Of a DNA stretch of 64,000 bases, positions 11,222 to 21,060 are shown one piece after another (position 1 is the stretch's first letter; each line of letters begins with the position of its first letter). The position numbers were made by a program, and so were the translations under genes. Source of the DNA: Spongilla lacustris (taxonomy: Eukaryota; Porifera; Demospongiae; Spongillida; Spongillidae); NCBI GenBank assembly GCA_949361645.1, contig OX442417.1, forward strand, positions 4,818,819 through 4,882,818, read 5' to 3'. The notes under the pieces are model-generated. The model saw only the letters and a program-made list of their open reading frames with translations. It searched no databases and was not told the DNA's origin.

Positions 11222-12562
11222 CAATCATTTTAAAGAATGCTACCATTGCTAAAATCAGGCCAGTAGCCTTTAGTTGCAGTGCAGAACTCGGCATAGCCTT
11301 AGTGCACACAGGATCTGGATCAGATGGGTTATAGCAGTACCCAATGTGTGCTGTTCCACTGGTACAATTTTGAGTGCATGCCAAGGTGACAGCATCTTGG
11401 TAGTACCCTGTTCCACTGAATCCATGGTGACCAGAGCAAGACAATGGATAATAGTTCCAGCACAGGTGATGAGCACAGTATCCATAGTAACCACTAGGTG
11501 TGTTATATATTCTAGCTTGTATTGTAATATTGTTTATTCCAACCATGCACCCAGCACCGTCATTGCTGGTGGCAGTAGTGGCTACATATTTACCTATACT
11601 GCCAGAGGTATTGGCTACCTGGAGACCATGGTAATCAGAATGACCCTTACCATCAATGGAGTATCAAGTACCACCAGTAGCACTTCAAATCGCGGTAACA
11701 TCTCTGTTCAACTGAAGTCTCCAAGTGGAACCACCTCAACGCTCGTGCCTAATCAAATCATGGACACTGTGGTTGCAGATCCCTACACTAATGCTGCATA
11801 CTTTGATTGGCCTTTTAAATCTCTTCACTTAGGCACCTGGACCCTTAATGTCACATATTCAGGAGCCTCTGGTACTGTCACAGTCTCTAATACGACAGCA
11901 GTGTTGTATGGCACCTCCCAAGCACCACAGGCTGTGGCCGGCATTCCATTAACATGTGATCCAGCTTGTGCTCGTGGGTGTTTTGGTATGGGACCAAACA
12001 ACTGTGATGTATGTGTCAATTGCCCCAAAGCCAAAGTTGAGATGGAACTCTCTCCCAGCTCCATTTGTTGCCCACCCACTGCTTTGAGATAGGATGGTTG
12101 GATTGGCTGTGTACATAATCAGGTACTGTACATCTCTCCATGTGAGGTTTGGACTGTATATAAAATTAAAAATTAGCATATTTCATTCCCCCCCACCCCC
12201 TTGTTAAGTTCTCTCAGTCATGCAATATTATTTTAGCACAACCCTCACTTTGCCTCCAGAACCAATGCCACTGCTCCTGATATCAGAGGAGCTGCCGAAC
12301 TGGTGCCACTAAATGTATCAGTACACATACCATTCATAGTAGTAGTACTCTGGGAGAAAAGTAATGAAACGATACAATTCATTTGGATGCAGTACAATTA
12401 ATGCACTCCATATCAATACCACTTTAAGATCTGGAACTGTAGGATTGTCCACAAATGCCACCGCTATCTTTGCAGCGCATGGCTCGTCATAGTATGCAGG
12501 GTCTCCTGTGCTTGAGGCAGCGCCAATGGGAATCGTGTAAATACTGTTTACATAATCATCCG
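11222..12562 (-). pseudogene. Rearranged pseudo-copy of convertase exons 8-11
   Basis: From high to low coordinate on the minus strand lie parts of convertase exon 8 (about 12562-12423), exon 9 (12349-12249) and the 5' half of exon 10 (about 12150-12016). Then the order breaks. The middle block, exon 10 3' half, intron 10 and most of exon 11, sits at about 11415-12014 on the plus strand. The last part of exon 11, encoding the Cys-rich end and hydrophobic tail, returns to the minus strand at 11415-11222. This is one clean inversion of about 600 bp inside a minus-strand copy. The 5' boundary in exon 8 is cut off by LINE sequence. The inverted P-domain block remains an open frame (272 codons from 11274) but lacks a 5-codon piece (WGENP) present in the intact gene. 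Confidence 0.9.
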
Positions 12563-13870
12563 GCTCAACCCACTTCCAGCTTCACATTGAACACTTATGC
12601 CTGCCCGACGAAACGACTCAGCCAGTATGTCTCTGATGTTGTTGTGTCTTATGACAACATCTCCCCCTCTCTTACAAGTTGTTGCATGGTGCCCCAAAGG
12701 ATCTAAGGAATGGTCATAGCACAAAGAACATTGAGACCCTGCTGATGTATCCATGCCAAGCCACCATTTGATAGCTATATGGCACTATTCAAGGTCAAGG
12801 TACAAACACTGACCAGGGAGTTGGTATCGTAGAGAGCCATGAGGAGGAATATGGTGCTGATACAGATAACAGCCTTGCCTTGTCGGCTAGTGAACTCTTG
12901 TTAAGTAGACACTTGAACTGAATGTCTTCTATGTTAAATGACAGCTTCTTCTGACAACACTTTGTATGCACTACATCCGTAACTGCTAATGGAGTCTCAA
13001 GTGAAATACTTTGATTGTACATGTCCAGTGCATGATTCAGGTGAGTACTATGAATGGATGCAGTGCCTGAAGCACCAAAAGAAGCTATATATGCTGCTGG
13101 AGAGTGAAGAGCTAGAGATCTTAAGCCAAGGCCCCGATGAAAGAGGCTTAGTTGAGCCTGGTCCCAATTAGCATATGATGGGTCTAAGGCCAGGCACTCT
13201 GTGAAACTTTGCCTTACATTGTTGTCAAAAAAGGCAAGCTCCTTAGCAGCTAGAGCTGGGGGTGTTGTCCTTGCTATGTGGGAGAGCTTGCAAAATCCTC
13301 CACAAAAGCGAAGGATGAGAGCTACATGAGGATCTTGTGATCCTACACTTTCAAGGGATTCCAAAAGCTTTATAGCCATTGCACGCTTAGATGAAATAAA
13401 TGCTGAACAGTGTTGGAAGTCACCTATGGGAACACCCAGGATGACCAGGTTTGGCTCAGTTGATGTCTTCATCTGTGATGGAAACTGAACAAAGTCTGCA
13501 TTCTGGATAAACAGTTCACATTTTGAATGGTTGATGTGGAGCCCAAGTTGGGGGCCCATTCTTCCAGGATGTGAAGGGCATGTCTGACAGCCACCACAGA
13601 ACCAGCTATGGCACCATCATCCAAGTACCAACGATGCAGGAGCAAATCAGCACAACAGCTCTCTTTAGAAATGGAGATGACAACTTTCTGTGGCACCATG
13701 GCATAAAGTAAGGGACCAAGAGGGTCACCCTGTTGCACTCCCTGTTCGGATGTCAGAATGCCTAACTGGTGCCAGAGATATGGGTGTTGGCCATAGCACC
13801 AACCTACCCACTCCGGAAAGTGGTTTGCACATTCCTCTAGGATAGCTTGACGAGAGACCATGTTAAATGC
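12548..13870 (-). pseudogene. LINE reverse transcriptase plus RLE-zinc region, frameshifted
   Basis: Minus-strand pieces in order are: palm-domain motif GVQQGDPLGPLLYAM and catalytic-region YLDDG (13861-13469); a thumb/linker piece with GLHINHSKCELF and LVILGVPIGD (13559-12795); and the CCHC-like zinc block CSLCYDHSLDPLGHHATTC with GGDVVIRHNNIRD (12754-12548). Frames change twice. This family is a non-LTR element with a C-terminal restriction-like endonuclease, judged from the zinc block plus the RPAD...D block seen in sister copies. The 3' end stops inside the copied convertase exon 8, so the LINE lies against that pseudo-copy. Confidence 0.85.
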
Positions 13871-14019
13871 ATTTCTCAGATCTAACTTGCAAGTAAAAAA
13901 AAAATTGACACTAATAATAATAATAAATTTAGTATCTTCTGCAGGAGGGTCCGAATAGCAAGGGTTACCCCACTGAGCTTGGCCTCAGATGCTCTAAGGT
14001 CTTGAGGTCAAGCAGTGCT

Positions 14020-15237
14020 TTACAATGTGCTCAGCCATCAATGTTGCCTATGACGCCTGGAGCCAGGCACAGCTAGGACTAAATTTGGGGGTCTGGGTCT
14101 TCGCTCCCTCACTCACCATGCTGCTGCAGCTGGCTTTTGCAAAGTTGATAACATCCACCTACAACAAGCAGTGGCAGTGTTCAACACTCGGGTCTCCACC
14201 ACTAATGCCATCTCAGTCAATTCTCCCATTCATCAGAAGGTCTTGTCAGGAATGATCCAACCCCAACATTTCCACATCTTGTTGGAATCTTCCTCTCCAG
14301 CTAGCAGAGCTTGCCTCCTGTTAGTGGCTGCTCCTCATGCTTCCTGCTGGCTATTAGTTGTCCCTTCCCCTGGTTTGGGCCTGTACCTGGAGTCAAACGA
14401 GTACCAAATGGCCATTAAGTGGTGGCTGGGGTTAGATACTTCTGGTCGGTCCATGTGCCCATTCTGCCCTGATACTGCACTTGATCCTCTGGGTCACCAT
14501 GCTGTGACCAGCAGGCATGGGGTGGGGGGGGGGGGGGGGGGGGGGGTGGAGGGATGTGGTCATACGTCATAATTGTCTATGAGATGAGGTATTTGATCTC
14601 TGCCATTGCGCCCACCTAAGTGTGAGTGTGGAGAGGTCATAGTCTTACCAGAGACCTTACCCACACCAGACCTGCTGATATCCTCATTCCTGGCTGGGAC
14701 AGAGGCAAACCTGCAGCACTAGACCTGACCATTAACTCACCACTCTGCTCTGCCATCTTGGGCGAATCCAAATGCCAAGAGTTGGACTGATCCTGCATCC
14801 CATTGGTGGGGCCAGCAGGCCCATGATACCTTCTCCTGGCTGGCATCCTTCCTGGCCATTCACCAGACCTCCCCCAAGGCAGTAGTTGTGGCTGAAATTT
14901 ATGGTCGGTTGTATGTGGTCCTGGTTTGGTCCATTGCTGGAGCCATCCTGGCAAGAGAGCTCCCAACCTCCAAACTGCTATTAGTAGTTCAGTTAGTTGT
15001 ATGTAGTGTATGTGTATATGTAATGTGGTTGTATTGTAGTAAGTATTATTATTATCTATATGGCAGACTGAGCATTGTGCTTGTGAGAGCAAACGCCAGG
15101 GCTATTCTTGCAAGATCCTTGCAGGTGGCAGGCATACAGGTCGATGCAATGGACTATTGATATGTTAGTTCATTCTGTGTGTATTTGTATGTATCCATTA
15201 TGTGTTTATCCTTTTAAATAAAAATAAAAATAATAAT
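14020..15237 (+). pseudogene. LINE 3' part with poly-G insertion and A/T-rich tail
   Basis: The plus strand shows 'YDAWSQAQLGL', 'WWLGLDTSGRSMCPFC' and 'LDPLGHHAVT', then a 23-nt poly-G run. A decayed RPADILIPGWDRGKPAALD endonuclease block follows, and finally 'YGRLSIVLVRANARAILARS' to the stop near 15160. A 3' sequence then ends in an AAAT/AAT-rich tail at about 15216-15237, typical of a LINE terminus. Multiple stops and frameshifts. Confidence 0.8.
14524..14546. repeat. Poly-G tract (23 nt)
   Basis: Uninterrupted G run inside the LINE fragment, in the position of the GG-D-V-V codons after the zinc block; probably an expansion of the natural 'ggtggggat' sequence. Confidence 0.9.
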
Positions 15238-15289
15238 GTACCTGTATACTATATTACTTTATGTTACCTTGGTTCCATGGAAATGTGGA

Positions 15290-15740
15290 AAACTTCTTGT
15301 ATGGGGTGCAACATGTGTGGACACCTATGCACCTTCCTATAGCAGAATTGCATCACAGGAGGCAGGGGCAGTTGCTGACCAAGCTGAGAGAAGGAAATCT
15401 GACAAATGCTCAGATATGGACCCCAATATGTATCTGTTTACTCCAGTTGTCATAGAAACATCGGGTGTATTTGGAATTAAAACAGACTCTTTCATTCTTA
15501 AAGGATCTTGCTTGTTGTGTTCGTAAGGTGTAAGGGGAAGTGAAGTCCTTTCCATATCTACTTCAACGCCTCGCTGTAGCTGTACAGCGAGGCAATGCTG
15601 TCTCAGTCCTGGGCACCTTTGCTAGTGAAGATTGCCTTGTTTTTGAGGACAGCGATGCATATTCATCCATTCATTATTCTATGTATGTATGTATCTTTCT
15701 ATGTTTAACATTAAACCATAACCTTATTTAGTGTGAAAAA
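15290..15740 (+). pseudogene. Second retroelement family, C-terminal fragment
   Basis: The plus strand reads WGATCVDTYAPSY, then QEAGAVADQAERRK and 'VVIETSGVFG'. After a frameshift come LLQRLAVAVQRGNAVSVLGT and a stop. This conserved tail is found after reverse-transcriptase domains of another invertebrate retroelement. The catalytic region is absent. An (AAAT/AAT)n tail follows at 15738-15768. Confidence 0.6.
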
Positions 15741-15799
15741 ATAAATAAATAATAATGATAATAATATTTGTTTGACACCTCTAGCGGTGCTATATGTGC

Positions 15800-16033
15800 T
15801 CTGCAGTGTCCAGGGAGTGCTGCTTGATCCCCTTGGCCATCACGCTCTCACCTGCAAGCAGGGTGGTGATGTTGTCTCCCAGCACAATAAACTTTGAGAC
15901 ACCCTAGCGGAGGCCTGTCACAGGGCCTACTTGTGTGTAAAGGTGGAGGAAGGCAAGGGCTGCTGTCCTCAATAGCCTGTATGGCAAGCTAAATCTCAAT
16001 CTACTTAAAGCAAATGCCACTGCTATGCTGTCT
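15800..16033 (+). pseudogene. LINE fragment interrupted by a foldback element
   Basis: The plus strand gives 'LDPLGHHALTCKQGGDVV' followed by a deletion to 'SLYGKLNLNLLKANATAML', the family's C-terminal motif. The sequence is cut at 16033 by the large inverted repeat. Confidence 0.65.
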
Positions 16034-17115
16034 AAAGATGTGGCACATATGAACTTGGTACCATTTTAATGATGACTTTTAAAAGGTGTTTTTGAAAACG
16101 TTATATTTCCACAACCATACATCCGCTTCTTGCCAAATTCGAGAAACTTATTGCCCCATCCCGTACGTACATATAGTACGATTTTGATGTTATAGCTTCA
16201 TTCTGCGGGCTGTATCCGAGGCCTGACAGGTCCCGGAGGTAAAACGTATCACAACTCCAACACCGAAACTATTTCTAATGCCAAACTTGAATCGCTGGTA
16301 GGAAAATGGTTTCCAACCAAACGGTGACTTTTCGCAATACTTTATAGCCTTGGTTCAGGCGAGGCTTAGTGTCAAACTTAGTGCAGCGGTGACATACGTG
16401 CCACACCTCCATTTCTACGTGACGTCACGCGGAATAAACACGGAAGACTTGGAGAGTTCAGGAAGCGAATCAGAAGATAACTTTGATGAGGGATCTGAAC
16501 TTAATGAAGATGGCACCGAATCAGACGACGATGGAGCGGGAATATAATCGTGATTTTATTGTCTGCCATTTTGTTTTCATTAAATTAAGCTATACCCGAA
16601 CTTGGCAATGTCAGCCTTTATTTTATGAAGCGTCTTTTCTACCTAAACACTGACAAATACACATTTCTTTTACGTGGGATCGTGCCTTAGCCGTCCCTTT
16701 ATTTTTAAATGTTTGACGTCACGTAGAAATGGAGGTGTGGGCATGCACGTATGTATATTTCAAAAATGGTTCTAAGTTTGACACTAAGCCTTGCCTGAAC
16801 CAAGGCTATAAAGGTATTGCACCGTTTGGTTGGACACCATTTTCCTACCAGTGATTCAAATTTGGCACTAAAAGTATTTTCGGTGTTGGAGTTATGATAC
16901 GTTTTACCTCCGGGACTTATCAAGCCTCGGATACAGCCAGCAGAATGAATCTATAACATCAACATCGTACTAAATGTACGTAAGGGATGGGGCAACAAGT
17001 TTCTCGAATTTGGCAAGAAACGGATGTATGGTTGTGGAAATATAACGTTTTCAAAAACACCTTAAATGTCATCATTAATTAAAAACGGTACCGAGTTCAT
17101 ATGTGCCACATCTTT
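16034..17115. mobile_element. Foldback element with ~395-bp arms and an acidic mini-frame
   Basis: Left arm 16034-16428 and right arm 16714-17115 are reverse complements with moderate divergence; the outer ends read aaagatgtggcacatatgaa on each strand. The 285-bp centre contains the end of a frame (16350-16547) with an acidic Ser/Glu/Asp-rich tail 'ESSGSESEDNFDEGSE' to a stop. The tail could be the N-terminal acidic part of a captured transposase or host exon, but nothing catalytic is present. Element-like, inserted within a LINE fragment; no clear target duplication was found. Confidence 0.8.
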
Positions 17116-17170
17116 ATAATGAGATGCTTTGCCTTGGACATGTAGACTGTTTAGATTTAGTAGTTACATA

Positions 17171-17209
<39 letters not shown>

Positions 17210-17389
17210 CATGTTATAGTGATATATGTATGCCTTCATTAAAATGAGATTTTGTATGTTTCATTCAATGTCATGTAATATGTACATATACGCATGATAC
17301 AACAGAACAAACAGTTAATACACATTTCACCTGGTGAGGATGGCTGTGGCATTGGCTCTCACTGTAAAAGTCATTAAGTACTGTGGACA
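17116..17389. other. AT-rich spacer with (AAT)n
   Basis: Contains an (AAT)n microsatellite at about 17181-17206, the usual tail of nearby LINE copies; otherwise nothing. Confidence 0.5.
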
Positions 17390-17900
17390 TGGGCCTGCAT
17401 GTTAGGGTGGCGAGTCAGGAGGCCAACTGGGAGAAAGCTTCTACAGCTTCTCTGACCCAAGCATCATATACAACACAGTAACAGGAGAAACACATTGCCA
17501 GCCCAGTTCACAGCATTTGGCATCATTGGCCACATGCTTCCACTCTTCAGCAGCTAGGGCAGCATAACCTGCAGATATCCCCTTCAAGGCAAGGGTATTA
17601 AGCGGAGAAGCCCCATTCGTCATTACTAGATCAGCAGGCATGGTATGGCTATGGTCAGTGGTGAGGTCATTGCTGCTTCAATCTGTACACTGTTGGCATG
17701 TTTCGGCCAGCACATCACGTAGGGTGTTGTGCTGGATTACTATAGATCACCTCCATGTTTACAGGTGGCGGCATGATGTCCAAGAGGGTGAAGGATATTT
17801 TCTGGTTAAAGCGCATAATTGGACCCTTGAGATGTGTCAAGTCCAAGCCACCACTTTATGGCAACGTGAAACACTGGTGGTTCCAGGTGTAGATGCAACC
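17390..17900 (-). pseudogene. LINE fragment, RLE region, minus strand
   Basis: The minus-strand frame at 17641-17441 begins 'MPADLVMTNG', the RPAD block with R changed to M, and continues to 'NDAKCCELGWQC'. Upstream on the same strand is 'WWLGLDTS'. The 'GKPAAFD' core has degenerated. Non-functional. Confidence 0.65.
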
Positions 17901-18000
17901 CTTGTGATGAAATCACTGAAAGCCAAGAGGATACATGAACCTAGGAAACAGAGAGCAGGCATGCCCTATCAGCAGTTGATGAACTTTTATAAAGCAAACT

Positions 18001-19090
18001 GAATCGTGAAAGTTTTTTTGGTAGTCTTTAGGGGCAAAGAGTAAAAGTCTCGTTCTGCAGTGCCTCATGGGATGGAACAGAACTTTGAATCTGGTATCAG
18101 TTCTAGAACAGAGGTGATGATTGTTCTAGCAACCTAACCCAGAGGAACAGATAGATGTTACGTAGGCTGCAGGTGCATGATAATTTATGACTGCGGCATT
18201 CAGTGACAGTATAGTACTGCTTAAAAAGTCTTAAAGTAAGATTAAAGTCGACAGAACTACAATTATGGTAAACCTCGCTGTTCCTGCATGTGGTTCCTTA
18301 ATTGTTTCCCGGTGCGTTGAATCGATTGTCTCACATACATATGCCGTACATGCATGTACATCGTTCATGATCGGCTGCCACTGAGTCAATAGCCCGTCAA
18401 ATGGCACTAATGAACAACACAATCCAGCGACGGAATTGGCCATGTATCAAACCGGCTCCATGCGCCTCTACTTGTAGCTCTCAACAATTTCCTAACGTAA
18501 AACCCATTCGAAATTTCGTTCCGATCAACGGTTTCCGTGTACTGCATGGGGGATCGAACGAGATACTTGAGTCAAAGATCGAATGAATTGTTCCGAATAC
18601 TCAAGAATCCGGTCATTCGATGTTTAGGTGCTCGGACGTTATGAATAACGGTTTCCGTATACTGGGAAGATCAAACGCATCATTCGGGATATTCGAGTAT
18701 CCGGAATATTTCGTTCGACATTTGATGTCCATGAATTACGGTTATAAAGATCGAATGAGAATTCTTCCGGATACTCGAGAATCCGGAATAATGCATTCGA
18801 TCTTTGGGTGTCCGGAGACTATGAATGTTGTTTTCCGTATTCAAAGATCGAACGAAATATTCGGGATACTCGAGTATCCGGAATATTTCGTTGTCCATGA
18901 ATAACGGTTACAAAGATCGAATGAATTCTTCCGGATACTCGAGAATACGGAATAATGCATTCGATGTTTGAAGAGCGTACGATGTTTCAAGCAGTTATTC
19001 ATAGACCAAATGGATCGAACGATATTTTGGAATTTTGCAACAAATGGCTCCCCATACTATCGAGCCATCGTGCGCTTCGTTCAGTGAATA
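18001..19090. repeat. Diverged AT/CG palindromic repeats, no gene
   Basis: Between 18490 and 19010 short units such as ggatactcgagaatccggaa and aatatttcgttcga recur four or more times in direct and inverted orientation, giving matching open frames on both strands. The rest of the interval shows nothing. Confidence 0.6.
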
Positions 19091-19109
19091 TTACAGTGGC
19101 GGCGGAGCC

Positions 19110-19325
19110 CATAGGGCAGGTGGGGCATGTAGCCCTACCAATCCTAGGCTTTCTAGTGTGGCGCGCGAAGCAAGCAGTACGGCGATAAAGGCGCCTCGTT
19201 ATGGGTACCAAAGCCTCAGTAGGATTGGTAGGGCATAGCCCTACCAATCCTAGGCTTTCTAGTGTGGCGCGCAAAGCAAGCAGTACAGCGCTAAAGGCGC
19301 CTCGTCCGCGAAGCGGACTGACCGG
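19110..19325. repeat. Two tandem copies of a ~100-bp unit with a perfect hairpin
   Basis: The block beginning 'gccctaccaatcctaggctt' and ending 'aaggcgcctcgt' occurs at about 19133-19199 and again at 19239-19305. Between them taggattggtagggc and its reverse complement gccctaccaatccta form a perfect 15-bp stem at about 19220-19252. Confidence 0.75.
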
Positions 19326-19716
19326 ATCAATTTTTTTTAATCGGACCAGTTTGGTGCAATTAATGCCAGATTCTATGTCTGAGTTGCAGCAAAAAAAAAA
19401 ACGCAATTATTGATTCACAATTGATTTCACAGTAAAATCAATCGCAAATCAAGCGCACTTGATTTAGCTGTGAGTTGATTTAACAATTGATTTAAAATCT
19501 GTTGCGAAATCATATTGATGCGTTTTTTTTTTTTTTGCTGTGCTGGACAGCACCGCAGGTGCAATTTCAACCCGGCTTCCTGGTTCGCAAAATGCATGGA
19601 AATGGCTTGAGTGGGATGATATTAAACAGTGTGCGTTCTGTCATCCATACAGAATGGCAAGTATCACAAGTTTCCTCACCTTATGACAAAAGCAAAAAGT
19701 GTCACATACCAGGCCC

Positions 19717-19916
19717 NNNNNNNNNNNNNNNNNNNNNNNNNNNNNNNNNNNNNNNNNNNNNNNNNNNNNNNNNNNNNNNNNNNNNNNNNNNNNNNNNNNN
19801 NNNNNNNNNNNNNNNNNNNNNNNNNNNNNNNNNNNNNNNNNNNNNNNNNNNNNNNNNNNNNNNNNNNNNNNNNNNNNNNNNNNNNNNNNNNNNNNNNNNN
19901 NNNNNNNNNNNNNNNN
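19717..19916. other. Assembly gap, exactly 200 N
   Basis: Two hundred N. The fixed length marks a scaffolding join of unknown true size; order and orientation across it should not be assumed. Confidence 0.99.
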
Positions 19917-20945
19917 AAACAACTTGAAGATGAGCAGTTGAGGTCACATGCAAGCCCTATTACAAAGGGGGTGGAAGTTCCGGAGGGCCAATTATAAGTA
20001 TAAATGTACACATTTGGAAAAGATCGGCGTGTAGCCGGTGTAGGACTGAAGCTGTCTCTGTTATAAATATTTATTTATTTTTTGGCCCACCTAAACACAA
20101 GATTAAGTCACATATTTAAAAATGCGAGCACTATAAACTCGTACTCCCAACCATGATAAAACAGACGTGTATATATCTTATGGTTCATCAGTTCATTTTG
20201 CTAATATTAAAATTCCCAGCGTCCACCTATAGTTACCAAGTACTGTTGTAAACTCCTTTATTGTCTGTATAAAAGGCCTCCTGGCCCGGCGCTGTTTTTT
20301 CGTACCTTTCGCTGTCTTTCAACGCAAAAAGCGTTGATTTCTCGGGCTCCGCCGTCGATGGCCCCCCCCCCCATTACCCCCCGGGATCGGCGCCCCTTGC
20401 CTTTATCCTACATCCTTCTAGAAATGCAATGCTGGGGGGCGCCGGCTCGCAGCGCACAGTAATTTAATACGAAGTTTAATTTAGCTTGAATTAATAAGGC
20501 CGGAGAAATATAAATTAAGGGTTTCTATGCACCATTTAGCTCTACCAAAGTTTTTACCCTTCCGCCGCCGCTGGGCCGATAAATCACGCATCATGATCCT
20601 ACTGTCTAAATGTTCCAAAATAGCAAGTATAGCTTATAAAACTTAACCTGCTTTCCCGTACCGTTATTACTAGAACTGCCAACGACCCCGCACCACAATG
20701 GCATTATTACTCAGTCAAGATGGCGGCTGTTAAAATTCATCGTTTTGTGACGTCACTGTGAGAACCCTCTATAAAATTAACCACACATGCGTAAATACAC
20801 ATGTACTATGTAGGAGGATTTAATTAGATCGATATAGATTGTGAACGATGTGCAATCTTGCAAATCCATGGACAGTAACATGCAGAACGCTGCATAACAG
20901 TATGCATTACGTCATTCTTCATATAGGAAAAGGGGGGGGGGGGGG
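19917..20945. other. Non-coding interval
   Basis: No coding frame recognised. A short GC-rich patch at 20280-20460 stands out against AT-rich surroundings, and a 16-nt poly-G run lies at 20932-20947. Confidence 0.4.
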
Positions 20946-20947
20946 GG

Positions 20948-21060
20948 TAGTCTCGGCCCCAGAACCAACGGACGCAGCTGCGGATGGATTACATCACCGC
21001 TACGCATCAGTAGCGGTGATGTAATCCATCCGCAGCTGCCTCCGTTGGGTCCGCCCCCGA
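20948..21060. mobile_element. Foldback MITE related to the element at 9609-9720
   Basis: Perfect 30-bp arms at 20974-21003 and 21010-21039 enclose a 6-nt loop, and pairing extends with mismatches outward. It shares the terminal tagtctcg and the core ggatggattacatcac with the 112-bp palindrome in the 7TM pseudogene. The outer ends are degraded, so no target duplication is visible. Confidence 0.8.

Noticed and set aside
14637..15092. 151-codon minus-strand frame
   Set aside because: Antisense of the plus-strand LINE endonuclease region.
18401..18904. Overlapping open frames on both strands
   Set aside because: They are mirror readings of short palindromic repeats; no gene features.
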